Shown: positions 1-12,800, numbered from the stretch's first letter. The stretch: DNA of 64,000 bases from Plasmopara viticola (GCA_001695595.3 MBPM02000072.1:372001-436000), one strand, 5' to 3'. A program made the numbers and translations. Notes: generated by a model not told the origin, from the letters alone.

Positions 1-2530
1 CATGGTAAAGCTTTTATCGCATTGTGTGGGTTTTAAGTTATTTGTATTTTATTCAGACCGTGCACCTCTAATATCGGTGGTAAATACGCCTCATTTGTCC
101 CACATAGTGGCAGGATGATCGGTATTTTTTGCAAGTTGCAACATTTGAGTTAAAACTAAGCCCGACAATCTGAAATTTTTTGCCAATTAGCTTCCGCGCT
201 GGCCATCAGCTGAGTCCAAGCTCAATTGATGAGCATATTCGTCAGACATGAAAGAACAGATGCCTATATAAAGTCTATATCGCGGCTTTTTATCGCAAAA
301 ATAGATGCCAAAGTCGGGTAATTAATCACTTATCAGCAACTGCAGCTCATTGCCATGAAAACAATTTGGGAAACTATACAATATGCGGGATATAGCAGAT
401 CCCGAGAAATAATGTGCTTTTCATTCTCCACTTGGCGGCTTCTAAGTCCGAGGAAAAATGTATCTCATGAACTCTACAACAGATTGATAGTCCTCTATGT
501 AAAGCAGCATGACCAAGTATGTGAGAAGCCGACGGAACTGCCAAAAATTTTGAGAAAATTGCGGCTTACATATGACTTATTTAGAAAACCTTCAATACTG
601 GCGAGCGTTGAAGTCCATAGGTCTTGATCCTTTCTTAGATTTGACAGAAAGAGGTGTTCGTGTCTCACTCAAGGAATAGGATGCATTCAACACCTTCTTT
701 GCCGCCGATACTGTTATGAGATACAACTATTAAAGTATTCTATTAGAAACAGTGATGAAGGATAGAAACGCGTGGTTTACTTCTCGGTTTTTACAAACGC
801 TCTACTAGACCCTCATTGCTGGTGTATGCAGTAGACCGATTTTAGACAAAACGTCAGACGGAAAGGGTAATCTGAGCGTTGAAGCACACACTTTGTAATG
901 CACATGTCGATAAGCTTGCAATGGCAAAATTTGCATACAACAATGCGACTAACGCATTAATGGGCCATACACGCTTTTAATTAAATAGACTGAAGGAGTA
1001 AAGCTCCGCTAGCTATTAAAGTACAAATGCGTTGGAATCAGTGCCAAAGACTTTTTCTTCCTTCTATTAATGCAAAACTATATTTTTTTAAAAAAAATCT
1101 TAGAGAAAGTTCAAGCGTGTTTGTTAAATGTCACCAAATGCGAGATACCGCTGGAAAGGCAAATTTTGCAAATTCAAACAAGATAAAACATCGGTTCATT
1201 GAACTTCTCTTAGTCCTAAAGAGGCCCGGATTCGCGTACACTATCGCTCTTTCTACGACAGTGTCTTTATGTGGAGCGTTTTGAAAAGTATTTTAACCCC
1301 CAGGATCACAAAGTTCAGGTAAGTGTTAGGAATTCTCCAGCATCCTTGCTCAATATTCGGCGGCCAATAGCGACCATACTTAAAACCATATCGGCAATAC
1401 ATAGGGCTGTGCGATCTGAGCGGTTGAACAAGCCTGGAAGTCACCCGAAATGGAAGAAAATTGTTGCGCAAATAGAAATTATAGCGCTAAGTCGCGCGGC
1501 CCGTCAGTTTAGGAGTAAAGCTCCCGGATCAAATGCCTTTCGGGAGCCCAACCATTCCTGAAGATCTTCATTGCTCCAGGGTCGCCACATTTAATCCTTG
1601 CACTTACAGGCAAATACGACCCCAATAGCAATTTCAATTGCGCACACAAGGGTGTGTACAAACTGCTGTTATCACGAAGAGGCCAGATGCCAGCGATAGT
1701 TGCCTCCTCAGATATTTGTTGATTAACTAGGCTTTCGAAAGATTCTTATATAGCCCGTATTTACGCAAATAATACTTCGCTGTTCTCCAAAAGGCTTTGG
1801 GAAGTGGCACTGCTTTCACGCATCCCAAAATAGGTGTGGTTTCTAATTTCAATACAGCTTTCTGCGGTCCGAACGAACGGGCACCTCTAGCTAAGGCTTA
1901 AAATCTACAATTAGATCTACCCAATCTCGATACTACTATGCAGCTGAACCGAGACACTTCCACCATACCTTGACGCATAAGCAAGCTTCTCCAGAACGAA
2001 TTGTTTCGAAAAGGTTCAATGCGACCGTTGAAGGTTATTGCCGCAAGCATTACACACTCAATTTGGGCGATTCGAAAACCCCTAAAGTTACAATCTTGCA
2101 TTGCATCGATATAGACACTTTGCTCGAAAAAAACATTTAGCGCGACCGTAAGGCGGCTGTATGTTTGCTTTTTGTATTCAGCACCGCTAATCCGTTCCAA
2201 TTGAAAGAGACCTTTGGCCTAGATCCAGTATGAGGTTAGCCTTTTAATACTTTGCATTATTGTCAGGTCCTAGCCTGACATTACGCAGTATCGTTATGTC
2301 TCCGAGGTGAGTTGTACCAAATTAAGAAGTTACTTGCCAAGCTAACGGACGTAAAGTATTTCATTGTAGCTGGCTTAGTAACCTTTATATATTAAATATA
2401 AAAATAAGCCAATAAAACTTTGGTAATGGTAATACCGGGGAACCTAAGCTTTTCTCATTCTGGCTACCGGCCACATGTTTCTTACGATGCTGGGAGAAAT
2501 GCTTTACCGGTTATTAATGTTGTGTTAATA

Positions 2531-3004
2531 GCTCACACATAACCGCCGTAAGGTCACGCTAAAATTATATTTTTCTTCTAGCCATGTGAGCTTTCTCGAT
2601 GCCATGTAAAGATTGAATTTCAACGATTTATCGCGGCGCGCGATTCAGGTGAGTTTACTGTTGAGAGCGTGACGTGCATAAACAATCCGTTAACACTTCG
2701 TTCTGGATATATGTGGTGACGATTCGGGGTAAGATAAGAATACCTGAGGCTGAGATTTTGATTTCTAGGCTCAAACTTGAAATTACGTTAAAGACGCTCT
2801 ATCTTGAAGGCGAGTCATCTTGACCCACCAAGTAAACAGATTACACTATCACATCACGGGCGTCTGCATGGCTTTCGTCATCAAGTCTTTTAGTGGATAA
2901 GTATCCATGCTTTTGAAGAACACCACGAATGATCTCAACTTCGTCGATTCCTGGCTAGACGGTTGCGGTGGTTAAAATGCTCACATAACCGCCGTAAGGT
3001 CGCG
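2531..3004 (+). repeat. Pair of short direct repeats (2531-2557 and 2979-3004)
   Basis: The string GCTCACATAACCGCCGTAAG followed by GTCRCG occurs at 2979-3004, and with two extra bases (CA) at 2531-2557. The copies are about 450 bp apart in the same orientation. Such short exact matches in decayed DNA suggest the end or target of a mobile element. No transposase or terminal inverted repeat was found next to them. Confidence 0.4.
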
Positions 3005-4411
3005 GACAAAAATACCTCTACTGAGCAAAGTATCCCTCGTATATAAAAAAAGTGTATGAACATAACAATTATGGAGATAGCCCGCAGCATGGTTCACTAC
3101 AAGAGCGTTTCGGCGGAATGGCGGGCGGAAGCGGTGCGCAACTATGCCGTTTATGACAAGATCTTACTCGCCGTGAAATACACACTGGTGATGCTGTAGA
3201 CTCCTTTTTACTTCAAGGCAATACGTTCTGCAGATTGTTTTCTGTCCGATTCCATTAGTTACTATCAGTACTATCAGATGTTGTGCGGCCACACTTCAAA
3301 TCGCGTGCTTGGACCTCAGATCCCATTTTCACTTTCATAAAAAGCATCTCGGTTTGTCCCGAATTAAGCGCATGTCATCCGATGGGCAAACCTACTCGAA
3401 TGGCCTTTTTGCGGCTGTGAATGTTTTAATAGACTGAAAGGAAGTATCTATGGTCGTACAACGTTTCAGCGCTTCAAGAGAGTGATTATAGGCTTTGTCG
3501 TATCTCTATTGCATCTGTGCGCGTAACCACCCCGTAAAGCACCTCGCCCAAGCTGGCTTAGCTTCAATTAGTCAGCTTTTTAAGAATTTCTCTATCCCAT
3601 ATATTTATCCAATTGCATCTCAGAGGTGAAAGACTAGAAATACTCAACAATAATACGCTCTGAGTGCAAACAAAGGTCTCTAACGACACAAAGTGAGATG
3701 CTTTAGTGGCGCACAATGCGGTGTTAAGAGCTTGCATAAAAATATTTGATGAAGCTTTCACAATTCAGAAGTAAACAATAATCATTTTAAAAATGTATCG
3801 ATTAAGAACTGTGATGTGAAGACCAGGCTATCACTGTCTAGCGTGGCAACTTCTATTTAGTAAACTTTGATCCTCAGATCATGCACTGCTTTTTTGCTGA
3901 ATCGCCGCAATAAGATACTGCCTTGCACTTCATACTTAAAATTTTGGTTGGCTTGTGCCGCACAATGTGGTACTACTAACAACTATTGTGACACACCCTA
4001 GGTTTTTGTATCCTTGTCACATTATACGATTCGCAGATCGTTATCTGCATGGCATCAAATAAAACTGAATATTTGGGCCTTTTCAGCGTTTATAGCATTA
4101 AGAGTGAGCAAAAATTGATCAAGGGCTTTAGCAGAAGTACTACATGCAGTAAGTCTTCCACGAGCCTAGCACTGTTAATTTCAAAATCATTCGTAAGTAG
4201 TGGTCTGTAAAGCACGACCTGCCTTTCAGTCTCCTCAGGTAAACTTACTTGTGTCGCGCATTGTGATAGATAACCTACATCGGGCTCGATTAAACTACAC
4301 CACTCATAAAAAGCATTGTTCATTTCAAATACAAGAATGTCGAATTGATGTTTCCGAATCTTGAACACTTGACAGTACAGCAAGTGCTCGATCGCTTTTA
4401 AGAGTTTCTTT

Positions 4412-4511
4412 GAGAGCTATCAAGCGCTCAGAGGCTAAGTATAATATGCAAATTTATCACATACACATAATAGTCAACGTAATCTATCACCAGAAGGGCA
4501 CCTCGCCCTTC
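4412..4511 (+). repeat. Hairpin-bearing dispersed repeat, copy 1
   Basis: A 28-bp box (4412-4439) beginning GAGAGCT and ending CTAAG is followed about 50 bp later by a perfect hairpin: stem GAAGGGC (4493-4499), loop ACCTC, stem GCCCTTC (4505-4511). The same arrangement recurs at 14427-14516 with a different but still fully paired stem. It may be the end of an LTR or another mobile element. Confidence 0.45.
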
Positions 4512-5907
4512 CTTGTAAACGGTGATTTCTAGGTTTTTAGGGCGGGATGTCTACCAGCGACTTTTACCTCTTTGTTAAGCTCCAACTCTGTTTATTGTAG
4601 CCATAGCAACAGATGCTTCTTTGCTTGGCAGCGCGTTAATCCAATAAAAGTACACTCGAGTCCATGGGACCATACCCAAGGTAAATTGTTTATCCACAGC
4701 ATTTTAGAGGAGTGAGCTTGTTTGTGACTACACCTTCTTAGAAAAACTTTTATATTGCTCATTTAATTGTCGTTACTTGCACTCAAAAGTGCTGCGTATA
4801 ATGCTTAAAGTGTTCGAGCCATTAGCGAGCACAGTCTCTATTACTGGCTCAAATAGTGGCGCTCCAATAATGGAGGTCGTCAAGTTATCTCGCCGTCGTT
4901 TCGCTTGCAGGAGTGAAAGTTACGAGCTTTGTACAAAAGGTAGCCTCAATGACGGCACGTTGTTCATTTGCTAGCGATTACTGCTGTATCACACACTTAG
5001 TTGGCTTGTTTTCAGGACATACAGTCCATAGCTGAGATGGTTTTAGTGGGTAACTGGCGTGACCGCTACAACGTTCCTTATCTCTATTTCATAATATAGA
5101 AAACATTTTTGTTTTCATTTCTTGAACGTGTAATGTTGTGTTTCACCGGCTAAGCCCGCTACCACCGGGGCTACCAGATCCTATTTTGCCTAAGCCATAG
5201 AGCTTAGATTTTGCTCGCAGAGCTCGAACGCCATGACGCGTCCCAGCTGCTCAATAGCGGACAGAGACGCATATATAGACGCCTTGGGACGATATGCACC
5301 GGCAACTCTTTCGAGTAGAGTATACTGAGCGTCTAGCAGATGGCCAACAAGTTCTACCAAATGGAACGGGGTGACATAGCAGTATACTCTAATACTTTTC
5401 CCATCTCGAAAAACAATTTTGATTAACCTCCATATCATGCTGTGTACGCAACTCCAAAGGATTCTCGATATCATCGCTTTCTTGAGACGTGTAAAAAAAT
5501 GCCGAATTGTTCTGCTGGGAGCTGGCTTTTCTTAATAGAGCTATAGAGAAAGGTGGCTCCCGGAACACGACAAGCACCTTTCGGTCTTTTATTTTCTATA
5601 AATCTGTATTGGAAAACTCTCTTACGAAATAGTTGCCTTAATTGCAGTAACATCTACCAAGGAAAAACCAAAGCAAGACAACATTTGAATATTTCGGTCT
5701 TTGAACTGCATCTAATCGCAGACTTCAATCTCTTCAGGGCTGCGATAGCGAATGAGCGTCAATCGAAAGACTATAAGCTACCTACTAAGGTCCCATATCA
5801 AGGCATTAGTGGATCTGTATGGCGAAATCTGCAAACCATCTTATCTCCTTAGATTAGTAAGTGTATTAAAGACGATGGATGTATCCCACACCAAATATTA
5901 AGCAACA

Positions 5908-8008
5908 ATGAATTTCGAAGCACTGGCAACGGAATGCCGCAGCGCTGCCTTTCGGTACGAAGTCGTAGTCACTGGATGCATGACATCAAACACGTGCAAT
6001 CTAAACATTTAAGTCATTGAACTAGCTTAATGCTCATTGTTGCTTTATTGCAGAGAGTCACTTGTTGCATCGCTCGTGTGGATGCAAGCTGCCGAGACGA
6101 TTCAAGACTCCATGCAGCAGCTCAAACATCAGATAAAGTCTGCAGTGCCTAGCAAACCATTCGAGGCTAGTTCGCACAGTGTAGACTCAGAGGCTGAGAA
6201 CAACGATGGCCTGAGCTACACATTCCGCCTGGATGGCAATACTCCAACTGCTGAATCGCTACAGCACGATTTCGCTCCGCCAAAGCCTATCGTATGGAAT
6301 CGTGCACAAGTTTCAAAGCAACTCGAAGCTGTGACGACAGTATTTCGCTTCTTGCGCAACGCGTGTGCCGCGTGCACTGCTAATCAGAATGCGTGTCAGG
6401 ACGCTGGACTTCTCGAACAGGTGCGATTCGAAAGTGTGCTTAGGTCGGGTGCTTTTTGGAGTATTAACGTCAGTTTAGGCTCACGATGTCGTCATGCATT
6501 GCTGTCATTGGACGGATGTCGAAGAAGAGCCTATAAGAGCGTACGTATGTGTTGCTTAAAGACAAAGTCGATGGTTTGATACGAATTCGGGATGAATTTG
6601 ACAATGCAGCCAGATTGTTCTTCTCACTCAAGTTGCGCTGCAATTCTGCGTCAATGGAGTCACTAGTAATGCAAACAATCAAGCGACCGTATGGAAATTA
6701 TACTTTTTCGACGACTTTCAAGTGCGTGGCTGGAACGTCTTTGCACCTTTTCAGCTAATGAAGTAGCTGCTCACCTTTTTCTTACCACACATCAACAGAA
6801 AATTCTTCTAGAGTGCCACCAGTACCGCAAGGTAGTTGCATTTGCCGTTGCGGTGATACTCAATTGCGTCAATTCAAATAGCACTGATGCGTTGGATATC
6901 GAGGAAACAGCCACCCGACGCACTGACTTGGTATGTCAATTCCTTTCCTGCATGGGAAGACTATGTAAGATCTAACGTAGTACTGTTGCATGAGCGCTTG
7001 TAGGTGTGTGCCCGTAATTTGATAAGTACCATTCTTCACCGTTGTATAACGAAACCTCTTCACTCATCCAGCTCGAATACAGTGGAAACAAGTGGCTTGC
7101 ATCTTGATGATGAGGATCCAGCTTTTGAGTGGATTTGTACGTTATTTGGAGTGCTTTTTCAAAAGAATTGTGCCAACAATCTATACAACGCCGTGGGGGC
7201 GCATATGCTTAGCAAACTCTGGTCTCGAGTGACTCCAGAGCAACTAATTGTTCTTCGACTGTTCCGAATGTGGGTTATATCGACACTTAATCCAACTTTT
7301 GGCATTGAGAATCAAGAAAAACCTTGCCGACAGCAGCACGTTCCTGCGGGTATATTTGAGTTTGTGAAAAACACATGGATTTATATCGTCACTGAAAACG
7401 ATGACGACCGACCGATCGAAGGAGATGAAATGAGGAAAAAAATGTGGATGGAGCTCGAAAATGAAGCCAAGCTGATGTTACTTGACGTGCTTGGGGAACT
7501 GACAGTCGATCATACGTGGACCTGCATTGACAAAGCTCGAGATTTGTTATTGTCGCTGCTTAGAGAGCTTCAACGTGTCTGGAAGCTTGGGCGTACACAC
7601 CCTTCAGCCAGGAACAGACTTGATATGAGATCGACGTCGCCCTTAACAAACGGAGAGCGCCACGGGTACAGGTCTGCATTGATTCGTGTCATTGGCAATC
7701 TCTGTTTTCGCCAAACCGATTATCAAGATCTCGTTCGTGAAGAGGGTTTTCTGTCGTTGTTTCTGAATCATTGTAATGTCGACGAAACCAACCCACTGAT
7801 CCGGGAATGGTCTCTTGTGGCCTTGCGCAATCTTTGCGAGGGCAACGAAGCCAATCAACGATACATTGAGACCCTGCGTCCACAAGGAATGGATGCAGGT
7901 TCAAAAGTTGTCCTTGAAAAAGCTAAATTGCATGCACATATTGGAGAAAAGGACAAAATCAAACTGATTAGAGATGAGACACAAGTCGCAAATGTGAGCA
8001 TACTATGA
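5908..8008 (+). CDS. Ataxin-10-like ARM-repeat protein, six exons
   Basis: Exons 5908-5954, 6054-6420, 6479-6540, 6610-6721, 6799-6930 and 7004-8008 join in frame to 574 aa. The introns are 58-99 nt with GT donors and AG acceptors. The start is ATG 5908 (MNFEALATEC); its short first exon ends in two bases that complete an Arg codon in exon 2. Residues about 461-532 carry the ataxin-10 C-terminal signature: a GNLC motif, then NPLIREWSLVALRNL and EGNEANQ. Exons 3-4 read as helical armadillo-type sequence (VALQFCVN, then NQATVWKLY). Ataxin-10 family proteins are cytosolic scaffolds linked to cytokinesis and basal-body biology in animals. The role in oomycetes is unproven. Family assignment is firm; the exact ends of exons 2 and 4 are my inference. 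Confidence 0.85.
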
Positions 8009-8760
8009 CTTTACACATTAAATAAGACTGCTATGCTTGTGTGAATTTTTCAGCACCGGTAATGCTCAACTTCAAGGATAATTACTGAGCTATTTTGTTC
8101 CCATGTTGTCGTCTGCTTACTGCTCTGACCTACGCTTTTGGCGTTCCGCTACATTATGTTATTAAGCACGCGCAATTCCTTATTATCTATTTGTTCTAAA
8201 AGGAGAGCTTACGTCAGACTCTAAAACTTGAAACGTGTTCAATTTTGAATACTGCAACATTGTGTTTTAAACTTTTCGAGCGCTACCAGCCATTTGCCAA
8301 ACCTTTCGAAGAAGATGTCGCGTAAACATATTGTTTCGGCTCGTGTATGTTGACTTAAACACCACCGACGTAACACTCGCTGTGGCCCCTTTCCGACAAA
8401 TTCATGTCTTGCGATTCATGGTTTGTGCTTAAAAGAGCTGCCATCCTGGATTAGCAACTCTAAAAGAAGAAAATGGTTCCGTCGTCGCCCGTTTGTCGAC
8501 ATTTGGTAGTAGACAATTTGTGGCTCACCGCTTTCTTAGTGGATCTATGTCGCTTGAGACAAACGGCGTGTATTCTACCACTCGCTTTAGGTTTGTTTTG
8601 ACAAAAATAGAGTTTAGAGATAAAAGAAACATTACTGTGACAAGAATTTTACAGCATTTTTGCATCGCAAGCGACAAGCAGTAAACACTTAATTTATACG
8701 CATACCAACAATGAAATATTGTGGATAATAAACCGGCAAGGAAGAGAACACCATTGTAAA
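8009..8760. other. Intergenic spacer
   Basis: This spacer separates the 3' ends of the ataxin-10-like gene and the H3-like gene. No coding frame, RNA gene or repeat could be supported. Confidence 0.6.
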
Positions 8761-9246
8761 TCAAGTGCGCTCGCCACGGATGCGCCGAGCCAACTGAATA
8801 TCCTTTGGCACGATTGTCACGCGCTTAGCATGAAAGGCACAAAGATTAATGTCCTCAAATAGTCCCACAAGATAAGCCTCTGAGGCTTCCTGAAGCGCCA
8901 GAATGGCCATGGACTGGAAATGCAGGCCAATTTTGTAGTCTTGTGCGATTTCGCGCACTAGACGCTGAAATGGCAGCTTGCGGATGAGCAAGTGCGTCGA
9001 TCGTTGGTACTTGCGGATTATGCGCAGCGCGGTCGCACGAGGGCGGTAGGGATGAGGTTTCTTGAGACCACCAGCAAAAAGCTCTGACTTGCATGCATCC
9101 TTAGTTGCAAGTTGAGGGCGGAAGGGATGATGTTTCTTGAGACCACTAGCAAAAGTCGCTGACTTGCGTGCAGCCTTAGTTGCAAGCTGCTTCCACGCGG
9201 CCTTTCTATCGGTAATGTTGCGGGCGGCCACTTTGGTACGAGCCAT
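8761..9246 (-). CDS. Divergent histone H3-like protein with duplicated N-tail
   Basis: The single exon encodes 161 aa against 135-136 for a normal H3. The first ATG is at 9246 (MARTK); the frame upstream opens only from a TTG. The C-terminal histone fold is intact ([20 protein letters not shown], then [13 protein letters not shown], ending RRIRGERT). The tail has two tandem 25-residue copies of canonical H3 residues about 19-43: [11 protein letters not shown]...HPFRP, then [11 protein letters not shown]...HPYRP. K4 is kept, but the K9-S10 pair is replaced by N-I and G12-G13 by D-R. About 200-250 bp upstream also resembles the region upstream of the canonical H3 at 12214-12624, so the copy arose as a gene-plus-promoter duplication. 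There is no stop or frameshift, so it may be a working variant. A young pseudogene or an unexpressed copy remains possible. Confidence 0.8.
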   Translation of the reverse strand: MARTKVAARNITDRKAAWKQLATKAARKSATFASGLKKHHPFRPQLATKDACKSELFAGGLKKPHPYRPRATALRIIRKYQRSTHLLIRKLPFQRLVREIAQDYKIGLHFQSMAILALQEASEAYLVGLFEDINLCAFHAKRVTIVPKDIQLARRIRGERT

Positions 9247-9420
9247 GGCACTTAATCGGTGGTACTGCTGATTATCAGGATGTTTGTTAAAGTGAAAATG
9301 CAACGATTGAGAAAGTTTGCGTTTGACACTATCGGTCAGCAAAGATATCTTCGAAGACCGCCTTCAACTGTCAAACCCTTCAGAAAAATACATGGATTTG
9401 ATGAGATGAGTGCCAAAGGT

Positions 9421-9439
9421 TAGGCGAGGCGACGTGTTC
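9421..9439 (-). promoter_or_regulatory. Candidate promoter box shared by the two H3 genes
   Basis: The GGCGAGGCGACGTGTTC box, about 175-190 bp upstream of the H3-like start, matches GGCGGGGCGACGTATTC upstream of canonical H3 (12863-12879). A second shared string, AACCCTTCAG, lies nearer each gene (9374-9383 and 12803-12812). Conservation within otherwise diverged flanks suggests either function or shared ancestry. Confidence 0.35.
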
Positions 9440-10570
9440 AACTCGGCATCAAAAAGCTGTCAGGCTCGATTAGATTGTTGTCATATAGGCCAATCAAAAG
9501 TTATACGAATATCTAGTTTTGCACAACAAGATAATGCAATCAAGGCCTATACAGTTATGGCAATATTGATACGCCAACATTGAGCAAAGGTGCACACCAA
9601 AAAATCTAAGCACACAATGGATCATTCTGATAATTCCTTTATATGAATAAACTTGTGCGTGTTTCAATAGTGTTGGTGATTCCATGCGTAGTTATATTTT
9701 TTCTCGCTACAAGGGAGGATTTTAAAGATGTATGACAGGAATGCGTCGAGCATAGGTGGTCAAGGTGCTACATGGTTTGAAAGGCGAGAACTTTGATATT
9801 TGCCATATTACATTGAGCTATGTATACCAATTTACATCTGGTTTTTGAACATCTTGTCTATATTACAAAATTATATTCAGAGCAGTATATGTAACAATAT
9901 TGTGTTGGTTAATAATTCTTTCAAGGATTTTGCACGTGGTAATACCGGTGGACGTTCTCTTATATGTGTCTGTATCGTAAAAATCTGTGTGCCCCGTCAC
10001 ACTTTTTAAACATCACTGCTGCTTGTGCACTTTGTTCCGGCGGTTGTGATGGATTCGGAGTACAAAAACTTGTTCCTCTCGAAAAGTGTTGTAGGTGCTT
10101 CCAGTAATATTTGGCTTTGCTTTGTAGTACAAATTATTTCTCTGTTGCGAGCTTTACATTGTTACCCCAATGACTCAACTAGCTTTGCCGACATTGCTTG
10201 GCTTGGTGCCACCGATCTGCTGATTTGTTAAGCTCACAACTTGTTCGCAAGTTCTTCTCACGCAGCAGGAACTGTAGCAAGTCGACCGAACTAGCTAAAA
10301 TCTTACTGGTTTCTAATTTGTTGCTAAAGTCATCACAAATATTTTAAAATTCATAATTTTGCGTACAAACTGTAAATCAGAGAACTAATATGGATTTCTG
10401 AAGTGGATATTCTTCTCACTAATCTCATATTTAGTCTACACAGGATATGGGTATACGATAGTTACGTTTTTGATGCGCTGCAAAAGTTAAATGACTAATC
10501 TCATAATCGTCATCTCTCATCAGACATCACTCGTGTATTTAACAAAATACGTGGCCGGGTTGCAAATTCC
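9440..10570. other. Intergenic spacer
   Basis: AT-rich spacer between the H3-like promoter and the 3' end of PEX4. Small frames at 9800-10009 and 10025-10231 have no recognisable domain and no splice continuation. I see no gene here. Confidence 0.55.
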
Positions 10571-11259
10571 TTAATATGGGTCCTTTGGAAGCTCTAGCAG
10601 CCCGTACTCAATTTTATACATCTCGGCCATGGAGTTGTACGCAAGCATGTCTCCTGCACGAATCATGTTACCTGTATAACACGTTTCGTGTAACGTGAGC
10701 ATGCGTTTTTAAAGCATTTGCCACGCACTCACTCACCGGCGTCGCAGTTGAGAGGCGAGTCAGCGGCTGGGTCTGACAATAACGATATCACAGCTAAGCA
10801 CGCAGCCTAGCCACATAGCACGTTCAACATTTTCCATGGAAAGAAAAGCAATCTAAAGTTATACACTCCTCACTCTTAAGGTCCACGCTGGAGACCACTC
10901 GCGCTTGAGAATATCGAGGCAGATAGTGCCATCCTACAACAATCGACACAAGCCCCCAGATCGGTCAAAAGCTGCAACTGTCTTATCATCAATTTTACTG
11001 CATCTCATACCTTAAAATGCACGTTGGGGTGAAAAATCTTGGTGATAAACTTCATTTTAGGTGGCTCCATCGGGTACAGCGACGTCGTTTGAATGGCCAG
11101 TTCGAAGCAGCGATTCTCAAAAGGGGTATCTAATGGCCCACGAATGAATGCTTTCCAGCGCATTATAGTGTCCTCCTCTGGATACAGCACCATGTCCTCT
11201 TCCGGATTCTTTCGTAGCTCCTGTAGCTCCTTGCGAAGGCGCTTCACGCTCGTATTCAT
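10571..11259 (-). CDS. PEX4: Peroxisomal ubiquitin-conjugating enzyme E2 (PEX4-like)
   Basis: Exons (minus strand) 11259-11011, 10933-10874, 10806-10737 and 10671-10571 join in frame to 159 aa, a normal E2 length; introns are 65-77 nt. The catalytic cysteine is C88 in GTICLDIL, preceded by HPNVHF. It is followed by WSPAWTL and by DSPLNCDAGN. The WSPAWTL plus SPLNCD...GN combination, with a C-terminal AYNSMAEMY, is typical of PEX4 (UBC10 type). PEX4 mono-ubiquitinates the import receptor PEX5 at the peroxisomal membrane so that it can be recycled. It is head to head with IFT20, with 84 bp between the start codons. Identification as an E2 is near certain; the PEX4 subtype is strongly supported by motifs. 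Confidence 0.9.
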
Positions 11260-11343
11260 TTTTCAATTTTTTAGTTTCGTTCGGTATTATCACTATCTTA
11301 AACCGGTAATTAGGCATGTGAAGCGTCGCATCAATAATAAAGT
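11260..11343. promoter_or_regulatory. Shared bidirectional promoter of PEX4 and IFT20
   Basis: Only 84 bp separate the ATG of PEX4 (minus strand) from the ATG of IFT20 (plus strand), so both core promoters and both 5' leaders must lie in or overlap this segment. It is AT-rich and contains the small palindrome ACCGGT. No TATA box is obvious. Confidence 0.6.
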
Positions 11344-11938
11344 ATGAGCCGCGGAGACAACCAGCTCCCGAGTATTTGCTTTGATGACGACTACCAATTG
11401 CGCGTGTTGGACAAGGAGAACATTTTGCATACGCAAGAGCTTGAGCAGGAAAGCAATCAATTTGCAACAAGTGTGAACTTTATTTGCAGTCTCTTCATTA
11501 AGCGACATCATCATCTGACAAGTTGTTGTCGTGTAGAACTCGAAGAATTTCATGCAATCATTAAGGGCGTGCTAGAGGTGATGGAGGGACAGGCGAGACG
11601 TATTGAGCGCGAAAAGCTTAAGGTGTGGTCGACATGGAAGGAATTATAATATGAGTCAATAGCTAAGTGGTGGTACAAATGACAGGCCATCGGCCAGCGC
11701 AATCGCGTCGACAGCGAGGTTGAGAATCGAAATCGCCAGAAGCAGATGCTGGAGCTGTTGATCAAGGAAAAGAAGACCGAGCTTGAACGGTAGATATATA
11801 GCACTCGGAAGATGTAACAGATACTTTGCTGAATTCTTCATCCTTTCGAACAGATACAGCCTGCAGTACCAGTCACTTGCGAAAATAGCAGATGAGCAAC
11901 AGTTGCTTATGGACAAGCTAAGCAATAATGAGGCGTAA
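11344..11938 (+). CDS. IFT20: Intraflagellar transport protein 20 homologue, four exons
   Basis: Exons 11344-11470, 11537-11622, 11686-11789 and 11854-11938 join in frame to 133 aa (animal IFT20 is about 132 aa). The start motif FDDDYQLRVLDKE matches the IFT20 N-terminus. It is followed by a continuous coiled coil with LEEFHAIIKGVLEVMEGQA, AIGQRN and the late ALLIAEKK-like segment MLELLIKEKKTELERY. IFT20 belongs to the IFT-B complex and links Golgi-derived vesicles to the flagellum. An intact, fully spliceable gene argues that this organism still makes flagellated zoospores, since non-zoosporic downy mildews have lost many such genes. Reading through without splicing gives a false stop at 11649. 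Confidence 0.88.
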
Positions 11939-12213
11939 TGCGGCCTCATCTTGACGTAATTTTCTTTCGAAGTAGCTTTTAAAGAAGACATACATTACAT
12001 GGAGGATGTAGCGACTTGTAATCATCTTTATTCAAGCGAAATATGCGAATACGTGCGACCCACAATTGTTTGCTAAAAAACCTCACTATAAATGTCAAGG
12101 CTAAAATACTAAAAGTTGTGTGCAAATCCTACGTCCCCTCGAGCTATTATAACAAAGTCCACTGGGGTTACGAAATGAAGACGCTCGGAAAAGACAAGAC
12201 ACGAAATACAGTT

Positions 12214-12651
<438 letters not shown>

Positions 12652-12800
12652 CTAGTTGTTCTTGGCCGGAAGCTTGGAAAAGCGGAAATGAATTTTTTAT
12701 TAGTGAAGAACGTCGCTGGCGCCGGCTCCTAGTATACAAAATCCAAGTTGTTTGGCAAAGGTGGTGGTCGGGTATGTAGAGATGACGCCTTCAAGACTGG

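Larger units (their letters stand above)
1..5907. other. Gene-poor stretch, repeat relics
   Basis: No gene can be supported here. Open frames are short (up to about 100 codons), lie on both strands, often begin at non-ATG codons and resemble no family I know. The base composition is AT-rich and stops are frequent in all frames, as expected for decayed transposon sequence. Two small repeats inside it are listed separately: a direct repeat at 2531 and 2979, and a hairpin-bearing repeat at 4412-4511. Confidence 0.6.

Noticed and set aside
8761..9342. Longer form of the H3-like protein starting upstream at 9342
   Set aside because: That start is TTG; the first ATG (9246) gives the normal MARTK N-terminus.
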